64,000 nucleotides of DNA from Gaiellasilicea sp963829845 (GCA_963829845.1 CAWHKD010000029.1:17277-81276); one strand, 5' to 3'; shown: positions 7,128 to 16,291, counted from the stretch's first letter. Program-made: numbers and translations. Notes: generated by a model from the sequence alone, not told the origin.

Positions 7128-7442
7128 TTAGACGGACGGTGCGGTCAGCTCGGCAACGATCTCCGGCACCCGCTCGGCCAGCGCCGACTTGACGATCACC
7201 TGGTCGAATCCGGCCGTGTGCGCGCGCTGGAGCCCCGACTTGTCGGTGTGGTTCGTGAAGCCGACGATCGGGACGTCCGGCCACGAGTCGACGACCTCCT
7301 CGGGCTCGACGCGCGCGATGTCGACGATGACGAGGTCGGGTGGATCGACGCTGTCCGTCGTGACGAGATGGTGGCCGTGCAGCAGGGCCTCGAGCTTCCC
7401 GCGGAAGAACAGATCGACGCCTGCGAGCAGGATCGTCGCCAC
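7128..7442 (-). CDS. Receiver-like single-domain protein
   Basis: A 104-residue protein that resembles a short CheY-like receiver: beta-1 MATILLAGVD, a possible phospho-acceptor Asp in LVIVDIARVEP, a beta-4 IVGFTNHTD, and VIVKSALAE with the conserved Lys. The acidic pair at the end of beta-1 is reduced to one Asp and the fold appears shortened between alpha-1 and beta-3, so phosphorylation is uncertain. There is no output domain. It lies between ccdA and ferredoxin on the same strand with short gaps, and might be cotranscribed with the thiol-redox genes, but a functional link is only inferred. Confidence 0.7.
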   Translation of the reverse strand: MATILLAGVDLFFRGKLEALLHGHHLVTTDSVDPPDLVIVDIARVEPEEVVDSWPDVPIVGFTNHTDKSGLQRAHTAGFDQVIVKSALAERVPEIVAELTAPSV

Positions 7443-7475
7443 GAACGCGAATCTATCAGCGCTTGGACAGGTTTC

Positions 7476-8192
7476 CTACCCGGAGATCCCGAGCGCCTCG
7501 AAGAGCCGGTTCAGATAGACCCGCAACCGCCAGAACTCGCCGGCGAAGAGGAGCGCGCCGAGCGCGACCATGATCAGGCCGCTGACGAACTGGATCGCGA
7601 CGTAGTGGTCGCGGACACGTCGGAAGATCCCCATCGCCGGCACGAACAGCGCCGCCGCGATCAGGAAGGGAACGGCGAGCCCGAACGCGTAGATGGCAAG
7701 GAGTAACGAGCCCTGCCAGACCGTGTCGGAGTCGCCGGCGAGAACGAGGATCGAGCCGAGCACGGGGCCGATGCACGGCGCCGCACAGATGGCGAACGCG
7801 CCTCCGAGCAGGAACCCCGAGCCGCGCCGCCGTGCGTCCTGAACCAGCCCGGCGCCGAGCAGTCGCTGCGGCCACGGCAGCAGGCCCATGAACGCGAGCC
7901 CGAAGACGATCAGGACGAAGCCTGCGATCTGCTCCATCAGGAACTGGTTCTTCGTAAACGAGAGCCCGATCGCGGCGGCGCCGGCGCCGAGCAGGACGAA
8001 GACGGCAATCAGCCCGGCGACGAACGGGATGCTCGCGCGGACGACGCGCCGCGACGAGCCCGGCTCCCCCAGCCGCTCCGCCTCGACCGACGAGACGGCC
8101 GAGAGGTAGCCCGGGACGAGCGGCAGCACGCAGGGGGCGAGAAACGAGACGAAGCCCGCCCCGAACGCGACAAGGACCGCGGTGCCGCTCAT
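7476..8192 (-). CDS. ccdA: CcdA/DsbD-type membrane thiol-disulfide transporter
   Basis: A 238-residue, six-helix membrane protein. The two redox cysteines are in FLAPCVLPLVPGYLS (TM1) and in ICAAPCIGPVLGS (TM4), the hallmark of CcdA. It moves electrons from cytoplasmic thioredoxin across the membrane to keep extracytoplasmic TlpA/ResA-like thioredoxins reduced for cytochrome c maturation. The ATG start overlaps the stop of ccmH as ATGA, so it is the last member of the ldt-tlpA-ccmH-ccdA run. A full cytochrome c assembly set (CcmF/CcsB) is not in the window. Confidence 0.92.
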   Translation of the reverse strand: MSGTAVLVAFGAGFVSFLAPCVLPLVPGYLSAVSSVEAERLGEPGSSRRVVRASIPFVAGLIAVFVLLGAGAAAIGLSFTKNQFLMEQIAGFVLIVFGLAFMGLLPWPQRLLGAGLVQDARRRGSGFLLGGAFAICAAPCIGPVLGSILVLAGDSDTVWQGSLLLAIYAFGLAVPFLIAAALFVPAMGIFRRVRDHYVAIQFVSGLIMVALGALLFAGEFWRLRVYLNRLFEALGISG

Positions 8193-8647
8193 GGGTCGAA
8201 GCGGGCGAGCTCGTCGTCGAGTCGGCGCTCGAGCGCGGGATCGAGTGGCTCGGTCGAGTCGGTAGACGACGCGTCTTCGGCGCCTCGAGTGTGGCTCCAG
8301 CGCCATGCGAGCATGCCCACGACCGCGACGCCGAGCGCGAGCCCGGCGAGGGGCAGCACCCACGCGATCAGCTCAAAGCCCTTCTTTGGCGGCACCGCCA
8401 GGACCGCCGGACCGAACTGGTCGACGAGCGCCGCCTTGATCTCGCTCTTCGTGTCACCGGCTGCGATCCGCTCGCGGATGAACGCCTTCATCCGGAGCGC
8501 GACCGGTGCGTTCGAGGTGTCGAGCGTGGTCTCGCAGACGGGACAGACGAGCTCGGACTCGAGTTCCGCGGCCGTCGGGCGCTGCTCGCTCGCTCCCGCC
8601 GGGGCGACCAGGACGAGCGCGATGAGCGCGAGCGCCGCTGCCCTCAC
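8189..8647 (-). CDS. ccmH: CcmH-like cytochrome c maturation protein
   Basis: A 152-residue protein with a signal peptide or anchor at residues 1-20, the CcmH motif CPVCETTLDTSNAPVALRM with its CxxC pair, the typical IRERIAAGDTKSEIKAALVDQFG segment, and a second membrane helix near residues 90-115 (LIAWVLPLAGLALG). CcmH reduces apocytochrome c cysteines before haem ligation, working with a thioredoxin-like partner, here the TlpA protein encoded upstream. The GTG start overlaps the tlpA stop as GTGA and its own stop overlaps ccdA. The charged C-terminal tail (ALERRLDDELARFDP) is cytoplasmic. Confidence 0.9.
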   Translation of the reverse strand: MRAAALALIALVLVAPAGASEQRPTAAELESELVCPVCETTLDTSNAPVALRMKAFIRERIAAGDTKSEIKAALVDQFGPAVLAVPPKKGFELIAWVLPLAGLALGVAVVGMLAWRWSHTRGAEDASSTDSTEPLDPALERRLDDELARFDP

Positions 8648-9195
8648 GCCGGCGCGAGCGCGCGCTCGATCCCGGCGTCGAGCTCCGCGGCGTCCTCGAC
8701 CGGGCCTGCGATCCGGTAGCGCACGTTTCCGGCCGCGTCGACGAAGTAGGTCTCCGGAAAGCCGGTGACGCCGTAGCGTCCGACTGTCGACCCCTTGCCG
8801 TCGTAGACGTTCGGGTAGGTGACGCCGTAGCGCGCGAGGAAGCCCCTCGCGTCGCCGCGGAAGTCCTTCACGTCGACCCCGACGAAGACGACGTCCTTGC
8901 CCTGCCAGCGCTTCCACCCCTCCTGCAGGAGCGGCGTCTCGTCCTTGCACGGTCCGCACCACGAGGCCCAGAAGTTGAGGACGACGGCCTTTCCCCGCAG
9001 GGATGCGAGGTCGAGGTCGCCCTTGCCGTCAAGGCGCTCGAGTGTGAACTCCGGCGCGGCGGGCGAGCCGCCCTGGTCGAGCTGCGCGGTGACCGCGCTC
9101 TCGTCCTGCGTCAGCTTCCATGCAAGCAGCCCGAGCAGCGCCGCCACGACTGCGACGGCCGCGACCTGTCCTACGAGACGGATACGCCCGGTCAC
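8644..9195 (-). CDS. TlpA/ResA-type extracytoplasmic thioredoxin
   Basis: A 183-residue membrane-anchored thioredoxin. One N-terminal helix (about 8-26) is followed by a linker and a TlpA-like domain with the active site WCGPC near residue 83 (NFWASWCGPCKDE) and the cis-Pro loop GVTGFPETYFVD. It should reduce apocytochrome or CcmH disulfides outside the membrane and be recharged by CcdA. The GTG start overlaps the stop of the L,D-transpeptidase gene as GTGA and its stop overlaps the ccmH start, so it is part of one tightly coupled message. Confidence 0.92.
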   Translation of the reverse strand: MTGRIRLVGQVAAVAVVAALLGLLAWKLTQDESAVTAQLDQGGSPAAPEFTLERLDGKGDLDLASLRGKAVVLNFWASWCGPCKDETPLLQEGWKRWQGKDVVFVGVDVKDFRGDARGFLARYGVTYPNVYDGKGSTVGRYGVTGFPETYFVDAAGNVRYRIAGPVEDAAELDAGIERALAPA

Positions 9196-10270
9196 CGGAC
9201 GATGTAGACCGGCGTCCCGACGTCGACCTGGTTGAACAGCCACTCGACCTCGGGGATGAGCATGCGGATGCAGCCGTGCGAAACGGAGTAGCCGATCGAG
9301 GCGGGATCTGGCGTGCCGTGGATCCCGACGGCCGGCGACGAGATCCCCATCCAACGCGTGCCGAGCGGATTCCCGGGGCCGGGCGGAATCGGCTTGGCGT
9401 CCTTGGCCCAGTCGGACTGCGGCGGATACCACCAGGGGTTACGCCACTTGACGACGATGTGGAATGCGCCGAGCGGAGTTGGGTACCGCGACTCGCCGGT
9501 GGCGACACCGAACGTCCGGCGCAATTTCATGCCGTCGTAGAGGTTGAGCTTGTTGGAGCCGCGACGGATCACGATCACGTCGCCGATCGACGCGCGCGTC
9601 GTCTCCGGCACGAGCGTGTCGGTGCGGAGCGCGATCGGCTCGCGGACGTGGGTCTTGAGGCTGCGGAAGACGGCCCGCACGGCGGCCGTCTGACGGAGGC
9701 GGCGGCCGACCTGTTCCTTCGTCACGTACGGCTTGCCATTCCGGAGCGACAGCTCCGAGTTGGTCGGAGTACGGTCGAAGCGACGCGCGAGCCCGGCCAC
9801 GTAGTGCTCGATCCGCGGCAGCCGCGCCTCGACCTTCAGGGGTACGTTGACGCCAGGTCTGACGATGCGCGCGCGCTTGACGGCGTCGCCGACGTACGCA
9901 GCGGCACCCAACTGCTTCGGCGTCGCGCGCAGCGACACCTTCCCGAGCTGGAGCGTGACGGGCCGGGCGAAGTAGTCCTTGATCGCGGCAGTTGCGGCGG
10001 CGGGCGAGAGTCCGCCGACGAGCAGCTCGCCCCCGACGGTGACGCCGGCAGCAATCGTGGTCGGCCGCGGCACGGTCGGCGTCGTCGTGGTCGTCGTGGT
10101 CGTCGTGGTCGTGTGGTCGTCGGCGGCGGGGGCGGCGGCGGCGCCGTGGTCGTCCCGGTCGTCGTCCCCTCCTGCGCGTCGGCGGACGGCGTCCCGACGA
10201 GCAATCCGGCCGCGAGCACGCCCGCCACGAGACACGCCGCGAGCAGGGCAAAAGAGAGTGGGCGCCTCAC
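9192..10270 (-). CDS. L,D-transpeptidase (YkuD), secreted, with a frame change in the linker
   Basis: The N terminus (MRRPLSFALLAACLVAGVLA..., GTG at 10270) is a signal peptide followed by a Thr/Pro-rich linker. The enzyme body lies in another frame: a PG_binding_4-like region, then the YkuD domain ending with the catalytic SHGCIR motif and preceding IHGTPD. Such enzymes form 3-3 peptidoglycan cross-links. The two frames join in a GTC/GTG microsatellite around 10080-10120; restoring one base near 10111-10116 gives an unbroken poly-Thr linker. It is therefore either an assembly indel or a slippage-prone switch. Its stop overlaps the tlpA start (GTGA), coupling cell-wall cross-linking to the cytochrome maturation genes. 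Confidence 0.82.
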
Positions 10271-10324
10271 GGCGGCAGTGTAGCCACGCCCGAAAAGATC
10301 TCGCTCTTGCCGCGAAGCGGCGCT

Positions 10325-11071
10325 TCAGGGGTCTTCGCGCGGGATGGGATCCGCACTCGCGGATCCCATCCCCTGCGCAAACAGACGAGGATCGTTCGTG
10401 ATGACTGCATCGACGCCCGCCGCCTCGAGCCTCGCGAGCTCGTCGACGTCGTCCACAGTCCACGCCCAGACCGCAGCGCCGGCGTCGTGGGCGCGGGCGA
10501 CCGCTGCCGGAGAGACGACGGCGTGCTGCAGCATCAGCGCCTGTGCTCCGGCGCGAGCGATCATCGCCGGGATCCGCGTCACGACCGCCCGCCGGAGCGC
10601 GAGTGTACCCAGCCGGATCGCCGGTTTCATCCCGCGCCGCTTCGAGACGCCGTACCGGTCCTCTGGATAGGTGAAACCGATCGGGAGCTGCGGGGCGTGC
10701 GCCGCCAACGCCTGCAGGCTCGGCACGTGGAACGAGCTGACGACCGCCCGCTCGGCGACGCCGTGCCGCTCGAGTGCGACGGCGAGCTCGTCAAGCCGCG
10801 TCGTCAGCTTCAGGTCGACGTGCAGGGCGACATCACGGCCGGCGAGGTAGTCGAGCGCGTCGCCGAGCGTGGCCGGGTTCGGCGCGAGCTCGGCGAGCGA
10901 GTGGCCGAGCACGAGCGGGCCGGGACCCGCGTCGAGGACGTCGAACTCGATCGCGTCGACGCCGTGCTCCAGCGCCGCCTCGAACGAGGACAGCGTGTTC
11001 TCGGGCGCGAGCTTCGCGGCGCCGCGATGCCCGACGCGGATCAGCCCCCCATCTGAGCGGCGCAGCCTCAC
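10325..11071 (-). CDS. Glycerophosphodiester phosphodiesterase
   Basis: A 248-residue GDPD-family TIM-barrel enzyme. IRVGHRGAAKLAPENTLSSF near the N terminus carries the catalytic HRG and the metal-binding Glu of PENT, DAIEFDV supplies the E-x-D pair, LVLGHSL the second catalytic His, and HVDLK the Lys strand. VWAWTVDDVDEL and VDAVITNDP are the typical C-terminal strands. It hydrolyses glycerophosphodiesters to glycerol-3-phosphate and an alcohol. No signal peptide is visible, so it is cytoplasmic. The GTG start overlaps the stop of the spermidine-synthase-like gene as GTGA, making it the last member of that run. Confidence 0.9.
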   Translation of the reverse strand: MRLRRSDGGLIRVGHRGAAKLAPENTLSSFEAALEHGVDAIEFDVLDAGPGPLVLGHSLAELAPNPATLGDALDYLAGRDVALHVDLKLTTRLDELAVALERHGVAERAVVSSFHVPSLQALAAHAPQLPIGFTYPEDRYGVSKRRGMKPAIRLGTLALRRAVVTRIPAMIARAGAQALMLQHAVVSPAAVARAHDAGAAVWAWTVDDVDELARLEAAGVDAVITNDPRLFAQGMGSASADPIPREDP

Positions 11072-12589
11072 GGTCGGGTCGGCAGGAAGTCCTCGTCGAG
11101 CTCGCCACCGCGCGCGGCGTACTCGACGATCATCCGGTCGGTGACCCACTCGACCGGGGCGCGGTCGTCGGTCCACGGGCGCTCCGCCTTGTTCGTGACG
11201 GGCCGGAGCTGGTCGGCGAGCAGCTGCACGAGCGGGCGCAGCTCCGGCGCGACCTCGTCCAAGGGGATCTCACTCGTCGAGTTGGGCTCGTCGAACGCGA
11301 GCAGGATCTTGTTGAAGCGAAGCGCCGGCCACACCGCGACCGACTCGAACTCGTGTGTGAGCGTGCCGGCGATCCCGTCGAGAAGGCTGTCGTCCCCGGG
11401 CACTGAGGCGACATTGAGCGCCATGATCCCACCCGGCGCGAGGCGCTCGCGCGCGAGGCGGAAGAACTCGCGCGTGGCGAGGTAGAAGGGCACGTACGGC
11501 TGGTGATAGGCGTCGACGACGATCAGGTCGTAGCGCTCGTCGGTACGCCGGAGGAACGGCCTGCGCATCCGCGTCGTAGACGGTCAGGTTGGGGTTGTCC
11601 TCCATCCCGAAATACTCCCGCCCGGCGCGGCTGACCGCGGGATCGAGCTCGACGCCGTCGACGTACGCGTCCGGGTAGAACCGGCCGAGCGCCCGGGCCG
11701 TCGTGCCACCCGCATTGCCGAGGATCGCGACGTTTCTGAGCGGCCGGTCGAGCAGGGGCGGCAGCGCCAGGAATGCATCCCAGACGCCGCCGGTGAGCAC
11801 GGTGTCTTTGCGCCAGACCGAGTGGACTGCGACACCCTCGTTCAGCCGCAGGAGCCGGCGGCCGTCGTCGCGCTCGACCACTTGGATGAACTGGTAGAGC
11901 GAGTCCTCCTCGTGCAGCAGCCCCTCCTCGGCCTTGACGGCGCCGGGCGGGATTGCGACGAGCGCGGCGATCGCCGCCGCCAGCACGACCGCCTTCCTTC
12001 CGAGCAGGAACGAGGCCGAGATCGCCAGCAGCGCCGCCGTCGCGAGCAGTGTCCGCTGGGTCCCGACGAGCGGGATCAGGATCAAGGCAGGCACGAACGT
12101 CCCGACCAGCGAGCCGAATGTGGACAGCGCGTAGAACCTGCCCGCGACCTCGCCGGCGCTCTCGACGTCCGTGATCGCGAGCCGAATCGCGAACGGTGAG
12201 ACCATCCCGAGCAGGACGACTGCGGGCGCGAACAGGAGCAGCACGGCGAAAAACGACCCGATCACGGCGCCGGCCGACGCGTCATCGAGGTTGCCGACAG
12301 CGGCGTCGAGGAACGGACGCGCAAGGAACGGCGTCATCGCCACCCACAGGGCGGCCGCGAGCACGATCAAGCCGAGCAGCCTGCGCTCGGGCCGGCGGTC
12401 GGCGAGCTTGCCGCCGAGCCAGTAGCCGAGCGCGAGTCCCGCGAGGACGATCCCGATCAGGTTCGCCCAGACGATCGTGGACGAGCCGAAATACGGCGCG
12501 AGCATGCGCGACGCGGCGATCTCGGTCGCGAGCGAGCCGATGCCGGCGCCGAAGACCAGCGCCGCGAGAGCTGCCTGGCTACGGCTCAT
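11068..12589 (-). CDS. Polytopic membrane protein fused to a spermidine synthase-like domain, with a frame change
   Basis: The first half (MSRSQAALAALVFGAG...) is a run of seven or eight transmembrane helices with a GYWLGGKLADR loop. The second half is a spermidine synthase-like Rossmann fold with ILGNAGGTTARALG (AdoMet loop), DGVELDPAV, and later YDLIVVDAY. Such fusions are widespread in actinobacteria; their aminopropyl transfer activity is unproved. The frame changes near 11561-11566, between NLTVYDADA and PFLRRTDERYD; removing one base restores continuity through a conserved strand. The ATG overlaps the phosphatase gene stop (ATGA) and the end overlaps GDPD (GTGA). Confidence 0.8.
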
Positions 12590-15258
12590 GCCGCCGTGTC
12601 TTTCGGCTGCTGCGAACGCTTGACCACGACGACAGCGAAGTCGTCCGTGAGCCCGCCCCCGGTCCAGTCGCGGCAGGCTGCGAGGGCAGCCTGTGCGATC
12701 TGCTGCGACGGCAGCCGGCGTTGCTCCGCGAGCAGCGCATCCAGCCGCTCGACGCCGAATTGCTTGCCGGCGCGCCTCGCCTCGATCACCCCGTCGGTGT
12801 AGGCGACGACGATGGCGCCCGGGGGGAACGGCTCCGTTACCGTGTCGTACACCTGCGGCGCGTCGATCCCGAGCGCGAGTCCGCGCGCCGGGATCGGTTC
12901 GACGGTGCCGTCCGGGAGCACCAGCCGCGGTGGTGGATGGCCGGCGCTGGCGCATGCGACTTGCCCCTGCGCCGCGTCGAGCACGAGCTCGACCATCGTG
13001 ATGAAGCGGCCGGGCGCGATCTCCGACGAGACGATCTCGTTGGCGGCGGCGAGGAACGTGCCGGGATCGGGATGCTCACGGGCGAGCGAGCGGAAGACGT
13101 ACTTCGCCATCGCCATGTCGGCCGTTGCGTCGACCCCGTGGCCGGTGACGTCGCCGAGGACGACCGCGAGCCGGCCGTCGCCGAGCGTGAGGTAGTCATA
13201 GACGTCGCCGCCGACCTCGACCCGTGCGGCCGACTCGTAGACGTCGCCGAGCTCGAGCCCCGGCAGCTCTGGGGCCGCGCGCGGGAGCAGCGAGCGCTGC
13301 ATCGTGTCCGCGAAGGCCTTCTGCTGGCCGTAGAGGCGGGCGTTGTCGATCGCGAGCGCGGCCTGCCCCGCGATCGCGAGCGCGGTCTCGGTGATCTCGC
13401 CGGCCACGGGGCGATCGGGATGGAGCGAGATGATCGTCATCGTCGCGAGCAGCTCGCTCGGAGTCGCGACGGGGATCAGCGCCGCGGTCGAGCCCTTGCG
13501 CAGGAAGGGAGCCAGCAACGCCAGTGCGCCGCCCAGCGACTCGGCCAGGTCGGGGTCGAGGAGCAGCGGCTCGCCGTGCCGAAGCAGGGCGGACAGGGAG
13601 CGGAGCGGCAGCGGCTGCGCGCGCGAGAGCAGCATCCGCGCGGCGGGATCGACCCGCTCGTCGTTGACCTTCACGGACCGGGTGGTCAGCTCGATCCCAC
13701 GTTCGTCGGGCATCCGGATCACGGTCGCGTCGACGCCGAGCAGGTCGACGACGGCGGCCGCCAGTGCGTCGAGCGTCGTCTGCAGTGAGAGGCTCTGCGC
13801 GAACGTGCGCGAGATCTCGTGGTGGGCGTGGAGCTGCTTCGACTTCTCCCGCTCGGATGTGAGCAGCTCGTTCAGGTTGTCGTTGAGCGTGGTGACGTCC
13901 TCGTGCAGCCGCGCATTCTCGACGACCACGGCCAGCTGGCCGGCGAGCGCCGTCAGCAGCGCGCGTTCGTTCTCGCTCAGCGTGCGCCGCTGCCGCGGAT
14001 AGACGGCGAGAACGCCGATCGGCTCGTCGCCGACGACGAGGCCGAGCGCCAGCACGGAGCCGATCGCCGCCTCCTCGACGTGCGCACGCACCGGCGCGAG
14101 CCGCTGGTCCGTCGGTGCATCGAGCTCGGCGATCACCCCCGTCTGGCGCGACTCCAGCGCCGCCGTCAGGAGAGCATCCGCGACCGCCGGATGCACGCCC
14201 TCGATCCCGCGGCTTGCCGCCACGGTGAGACCCGCCCCGTCGGTCAGGTAGACCGCGACGCGGTCGGAGCCGAGTAGGTGCGCGACGCGCTCGATCGCCG
14301 TCTCGAGCGTGTGCGCCAGCGAGAGCTGAGAGATCGCCTCGCCCACGACGGAGAGCAGCGCCCGCGTGCGCTCGAGCTCGAGCCCGGCGTCGCTGGTCCG
14401 CTCGGAGGAGCGGAGCGCATGGGCGGCCCGGACCGCGAAGCTCGCGAGTTGCTCGACACCGTGCTCGTCCGGCGCCCGGCCGGGCGCAAACCGTATCTGG
14501 AGGGCTCCGAACACGGGTCGTCCGAGCTGAAGCGTCACGACGGGGGTGGGAGCGCGTCCGTCGACGGAGCCCATGCTCGCCTCCTCGACGACCGCGTTCG
14601 CGGCAGCGGCCAGTTCCGCGTCGGCCACGATCGGCCCGTAGGAGCCGGCGACGTCGAGCGTCCCGTCACGGAGGCGCCAGACGAGCGCCGCGTCACCGCC
14701 GGAGGCGATCGCCGCGAGGCGGGCGACCCGCGCAGGAGCCCCGTCGTCGGCGACAGCTGCGGCGAGCGCGTCGCCCGCGACGTCGAGTGTGCGGCCGTCC
14801 CGCGGGGTGACGCCGTGCTCGAGCCGTGCGGCGAGCCCGGCCAGCTCGGCGGCGAGCAGCGCGATGCGCGTCTCCTCCTGCTCGAAGGGGGCTCCCCGCC
14901 GTGCGAGCTCGATCGCCGCGCCGCCGTTCGCCGCATCGAACGGGACCGTCGACCCCTCGGCGCTCTCGTCGAGCCGTGCCCGCACGACCATCGCCGCGCG
15001 CACGAGCGACGCGACGCGCAATCCGTCAATCTCGGCGGCCAGCCCGGCCGACGCCGACCAGACCGCACGCGCCACGAGATCCCCGTCGGGCTCCGGCAGC
15101 CAGAGCACGGCGACATCGGCCCCCGATCCATGCGCGGCCGCCTCGGCGAGCTCGGCGTACGTCTGCTCGATCGGGGCCTCGCTCGCGAGCGACCGCGCTG
15201 CGCGTTCGAGCACCGCGAGCGCCTCGGCGACGCCTCTGCTCGACCGACTGCCAATCAA
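12586..15258 (-). CDS. Multi-GAF PP2C/SpoIIE-type protein phosphatase
   Basis: An 890-residue soluble regulator. Four GAF-like sensor segments can be traced (about 1-165, 170-320, 325-475 and 495-650), with a short coiled coil near 475-500 (ENARLHEDVTTLNDNLNELLTSEREKSKQ is too long to be a loop; key residues are heptad Leu/Asn). The C-terminal 230 residues are a SpoIIE phosphatase with the metal motifs VGGDVYDY, GDVTGHG, SAGHPPP and YTDGVIEAR. Such proteins dephosphorylate anti-sigma-factor antagonists in partner-switching stress pathways; no anti-sigma gene is adjacent. The TTG start overlaps the stop of the 78-residue membrane protein as TTGA. Confidence 0.88.
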   Translation of the reverse strand: MIGSRSSRGVAEALAVLERAARSLASEAPIEQTYAELAEAAAHGSGADVAVLWLPEPDGDLVARAVWSASAGLAAEIDGLRVASLVRAAMVVRARLDESAEGSTVPFDAANGGAAIELARRGAPFEQEETRIALLAAELAGLAARLEHGVTPRDGRTLDVAGDALAAAVADDGAPARVARLAAIASGGDAALVWRLRDGTLDVAGSYGPIVADAELAAAANAVVEEASMGSVDGRAPTPVVTLQLGRPVFGALQIRFAPGRAPDEHGVEQLASFAVRAAHALRSSERTSDAGLELERTRALLSVVGEAISQLSLAHTLETAIERVAHLLGSDRVAVYLTDGAGLTVAASRGIEGVHPAVADALLTAALESRQTGVIAELDAPTDQRLAPVRAHVEEAAIGSVLALGLVVGDEPIGVLAVYPRQRRTLSENERALLTALAGQLAVVVENARLHEDVTTLNDNLNELLTSEREKSKQLHAHHEISRTFAQSLSLQTTLDALAAAVVDLLGVDATVIRMPDERGIELTTRSVKVNDERVDPAARMLLSRAQPLPLRSLSALLRHGEPLLLDPDLAESLGGALALLAPFLRKGSTAALIPVATPSELLATMTIISLHPDRPVAGEITETALAIAGQAALAIDNARLYGQQKAFADTMQRSLLPRAAPELPGLELGDVYESAARVEVGGDVYDYLTLGDGRLAVVLGDVTGHGVDATADMAMAKYVFRSLAREHPDPGTFLAAANEIVSSEIAPGRFITMVELVLDAAQGQVACASAGHPPPRLVLPDGTVEPIPARGLALGIDAPQVYDTVTEPFPPGAIVVAYTDGVIEARRAGKQFGVERLDALLAEQRRLPSQQIAQAALAACRDWTGGGLTDDFAVVVVKRSQQPKDTAA

Positions 15259-15491
15259 AGTCCGAAGAGCCGTTCGACCTCGCGCCAGATCGTCAGCGTC
15301 AGCAGCACGCTGACCGCAATCAGCCCGAGGAGGACAAGCCAGAAGCGCAGCGCCGCACGACGCTTGGCGCGCGAACGCTCGATCCGGGCGCGGCGCCGGG
15401 CCCGTTCCTGGAGGTACGCACGGTCGACGGCAACCGGATCGAACGGCGGCGCGTCGTCGCCTGCCCGAGAGTCCGTCGCAGGCTCAGCCAT
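15255..15491 (-). CDS. Small single-pass membrane protein
   Basis: A 78-residue protein with an acidic N terminus (MAEPATDSRAGDDAPPF), a strongly basic helix (QERARRRARIERSRAKRRAA) and one transmembrane helix (about 52-70, LVLLGLIAVSVLLTL). It precedes the GAF-PP2C gene with a TTGA overlap, so the two are probably made together; it might tether or modulate the phosphatase, which is inference. I do not recognise the family. Confidence 0.7.
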   Translation of the reverse strand: MAEPATDSRAGDDAPPFDPVAVDRAYLQERARRRARIERSRAKRRAALRFWLVLLGLIAVSVLLTLTIWREVERLFGL

Positions 15492-15520
15492 GTCGCAAGT
15501 CTAGTGCGCCGCAGCCTGTT

Positions 15521-15736
15521 TTAGACCCGCCAGCGGGCGAACGGGCTGGTCGCGGCACCCTCCCACGAGCGCCCGCGGCACATCGGGCAGACGGGTAGCA
15601 GCCGCCTGACGGTGACCCCGTAGCCACAGTCGGCGCAGTGGTACTCGCCGGTCGCCTCGCTCCCGGCGCGAACGAACACCGGGTCACCGTCGCTGTCGAG
15701 CGCGGCGCCGTTGGAGCGCCGCGGTTCGATCTGCAC
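15521..15736 (-). CDS. Small zinc-ribbon protein
   Basis: A 71-residue protein with two CxxC knuckles, CADCGYG at about 34-37 and CPMCRG at about 50-53, spaced like rubredoxin-type or FmdB-like zinc ribbons. The N terminus is polar with no export signal. Function is unknown; such proteins often serve as metal-binding adaptors. It is transcribed away from the membrane-protein gene starting at 15794, with about 57 bases between for two divergent promoters. Confidence 0.72.
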   Translation of the reverse strand: MQIEPRRSNGAALDSDGDPVFVRAGSEATGEYHCADCGYGVTVRRLLPVCPMCRGRSWEGAATSPFARWRV

Positions 15737-15793
15737 TGCCGTCCGACCCCCTGTCCTGCTAACGCCGATTCCTGCGTGACTTTCGCTGCAGAT

Positions 15794-16291
15794 ATGCCCA
15801 TACTCTCGTCCGTGGAAACGCCGGAGACAACGCCAGAGCCGGGCTGGGAGCCCGCGGGCGAGCCCCCACCTTCCGCGCGCCGCGTCGGCCCCTCACTCTG
15901 GGGGCTCGGCGAGCAAGCCACCTGGGTCACGGGTCTCGTGCTCGCACTCTCGGCGCTGACCGGCTGGTATTCGGGCACGGGCGAGGGCGTGACGGTGAGC
16001 GTGATCGGCTGGAACACGGGCGTGCTCGGCAAGCTCGTGCTCGTGATCGGCCTGCTCGCGATCCTGGTTGTCGGGCTGCGCCAGTGGGGCGTCGACCTGC
16101 CGGCAGCCGTGCCGGAGAGCCTCGTCGTGATCGCGCTCGGCGCGCTCGCGACCATCTTCGTGCTCGTACGGGCGATCTCGATCCCGGACGAGTTCTTCTT
16201 CGCGGGCCGCGGAATCGGGATCTGGATCAGCCTTGTCGCATCGGTGGCGCTGATCGGCGCAGGGCTGCTGCAAGCATCCGAAGAGCTATAG
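15794..16291 (+). CDS. Four-helix integral membrane protein, unknown function
   Basis: A 165-residue protein with a Pro/Glu-rich cytoplasmic N terminus and four hydrophobic helices at roughly 40-58, 72-92, 100-122 and 135-158. No catalytic motif is visible. The ATG at 15794 is used here; a GTG at 15812 seven bases after CATACT would fit a leaderless start and shorten the tail by six residues. The last 65 bases overlap the 3' end of the convergent PAP2 gene. Similar short hydrophobic proteins are common in this group of actinobacteria but unassigned. Confidence 0.68.
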   Translation: MPILSSVETPETTPEPGWEPAGEPPPSARRVGPSLWGLGEQATWVTGLVLALSALTGWYSGTGEGVTVSVIGWNTGVLGKLVLVIGLLAILVVGLRQWGVDLPAAVPESLVVIALGALATIFVLVRAISIPDEFFFAGRGIGIWISLVASVALIGAGLLQASEEL

